Positions 63,884 to 64,000 of a stretch of DNA of 64,000 nt are shown here, piece after piece. How positions within the stretch are numbered: the first letter of the stretch is position 1; the number at the start of each line of letters is the position of its first letter. The notes under the pieces were generated by a model. It saw only the letters and a program-made list of their open reading frames with translations. It did not search any database and had not been told where the DNA came from. The DNA lies in assembly GCF_014696615.1 (NCBI RefSeq), contig NZ_JACJQJ010000032.1:17893-81892 (forward strand), given 5' to 3'. The stretch comes from Nostoc linckia FACHB-104 (GTDB lineage Bacteria; Cyanobacteriota; Cyanobacteriia; Cyanobacteriales; Nostocaceae). A program made the translations under genes and the position numbers.

Positions 63884-64000
63884 GAAACGCTATAACCCTC
63901 TTCTGTCACTCTCCGGAGTAAGCAAATAGTAAAAAAGCTAAATCATCCAGAAGCATAACAGGGTTTAAATTGATTCATTGCCGCAATTAAATGATTGAAT
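63884..64000. other. Window end after the broken transposase
   Basis: No gene or terminal repeat could be recognised in these 117 bases. The accessory region probably continues beyond the window. Confidence 0.3.

Overview
The window is chromosomal DNA of a filamentous, probably Nostocales, cyanobacterium. Evidence: photosystem I genes psaC and psaM, cyanobacterial NDH-1 genes (ndhF end, ndhD), psb34, monoglucosyldiacylglycerol synthase, EbsA, very frequent GCGATCGC (HIP1) octamers, and heptanucleotide tandem repeats and palindromic interspersed repeats of the kind known from heterocystous cyanobacteria. Core genes (dnaX, thrS, ruvB, hisF, fmt, glmS) lie throughout, so this is not a plasmid.

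Layout. 1-2.5 kb: ndhF 3' end and ndhD. 2.8-8.3 kb: a Uma2 nuclease-like gene, glmS, psaC, a DUF6464-type gene and fmt. 9.2-16 kb: a secreted protein of unknown function, then three consecutive PRC-barrel/DUF2382 (YsnF/AvaK-type) genes. 16.7-21.4 kb: a secreted SGNH hydrolase, a DUF4864 protein, an FAD oxidoreductase, a PhyH dioxygenase, a basic secreted protein and the tiny psb34. 21.8-26.7 kb: a CyRepA1-type plasmid replication protein and an ABC-F ATPase. 27-32.5 kb: an SH3-like secreted protein, Ppx/GppA, a UbiA prenyltransferase, an unknown gene and an HxlR regulator. 32.6-37.3 kb: a TPR-CHAT protease-like protein and a second gene carrying only its N-terminal domain. 37.8-41.1 kb: dnaX interrupted by a 430-residue intein. 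41.2-55.3 kb: mgdA, ebsA, a BioD/DRTGG protein, a DprA-like protein, yajQ, a TPR protein, an slr1601-type division protein, psaM, a sugar kinase, thrS, a DUF4351 protein and a second SGNH hydrolase. 55.9-62.8 kb: a 46-residue membrane protein, a PlsY/PEP-synthase-like fusion overlapping a cupin gene, a TPR protein, ruvB, hisF and a small membrane protein. 62.9-64 kb: tRNA-Ala(GGC), direct repeats resembling the end of a Tn7-like element, and a broken IS630-type transposase.

The most striking structure is the dnaX intein. It interrupts the Walker B motif (DE|CHM). Its homing endonuclease is not in the intein frame: a 331-residue two-motif LAGLIDADG protein is encoded in a different reading frame nested inside the intein, while the dnaX frame stays open across the same kilobase. 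Other items of note are the CHAT protein with its domain-only neighbour, the repeats beside tRNA-Ala, a palindromic repeat inserted in frame in the CyRepA1-type gene, and a small gene for an unrecognised single-span protein.

All functional calls rest on reading the sequence and on remembered family features; no database search was run.
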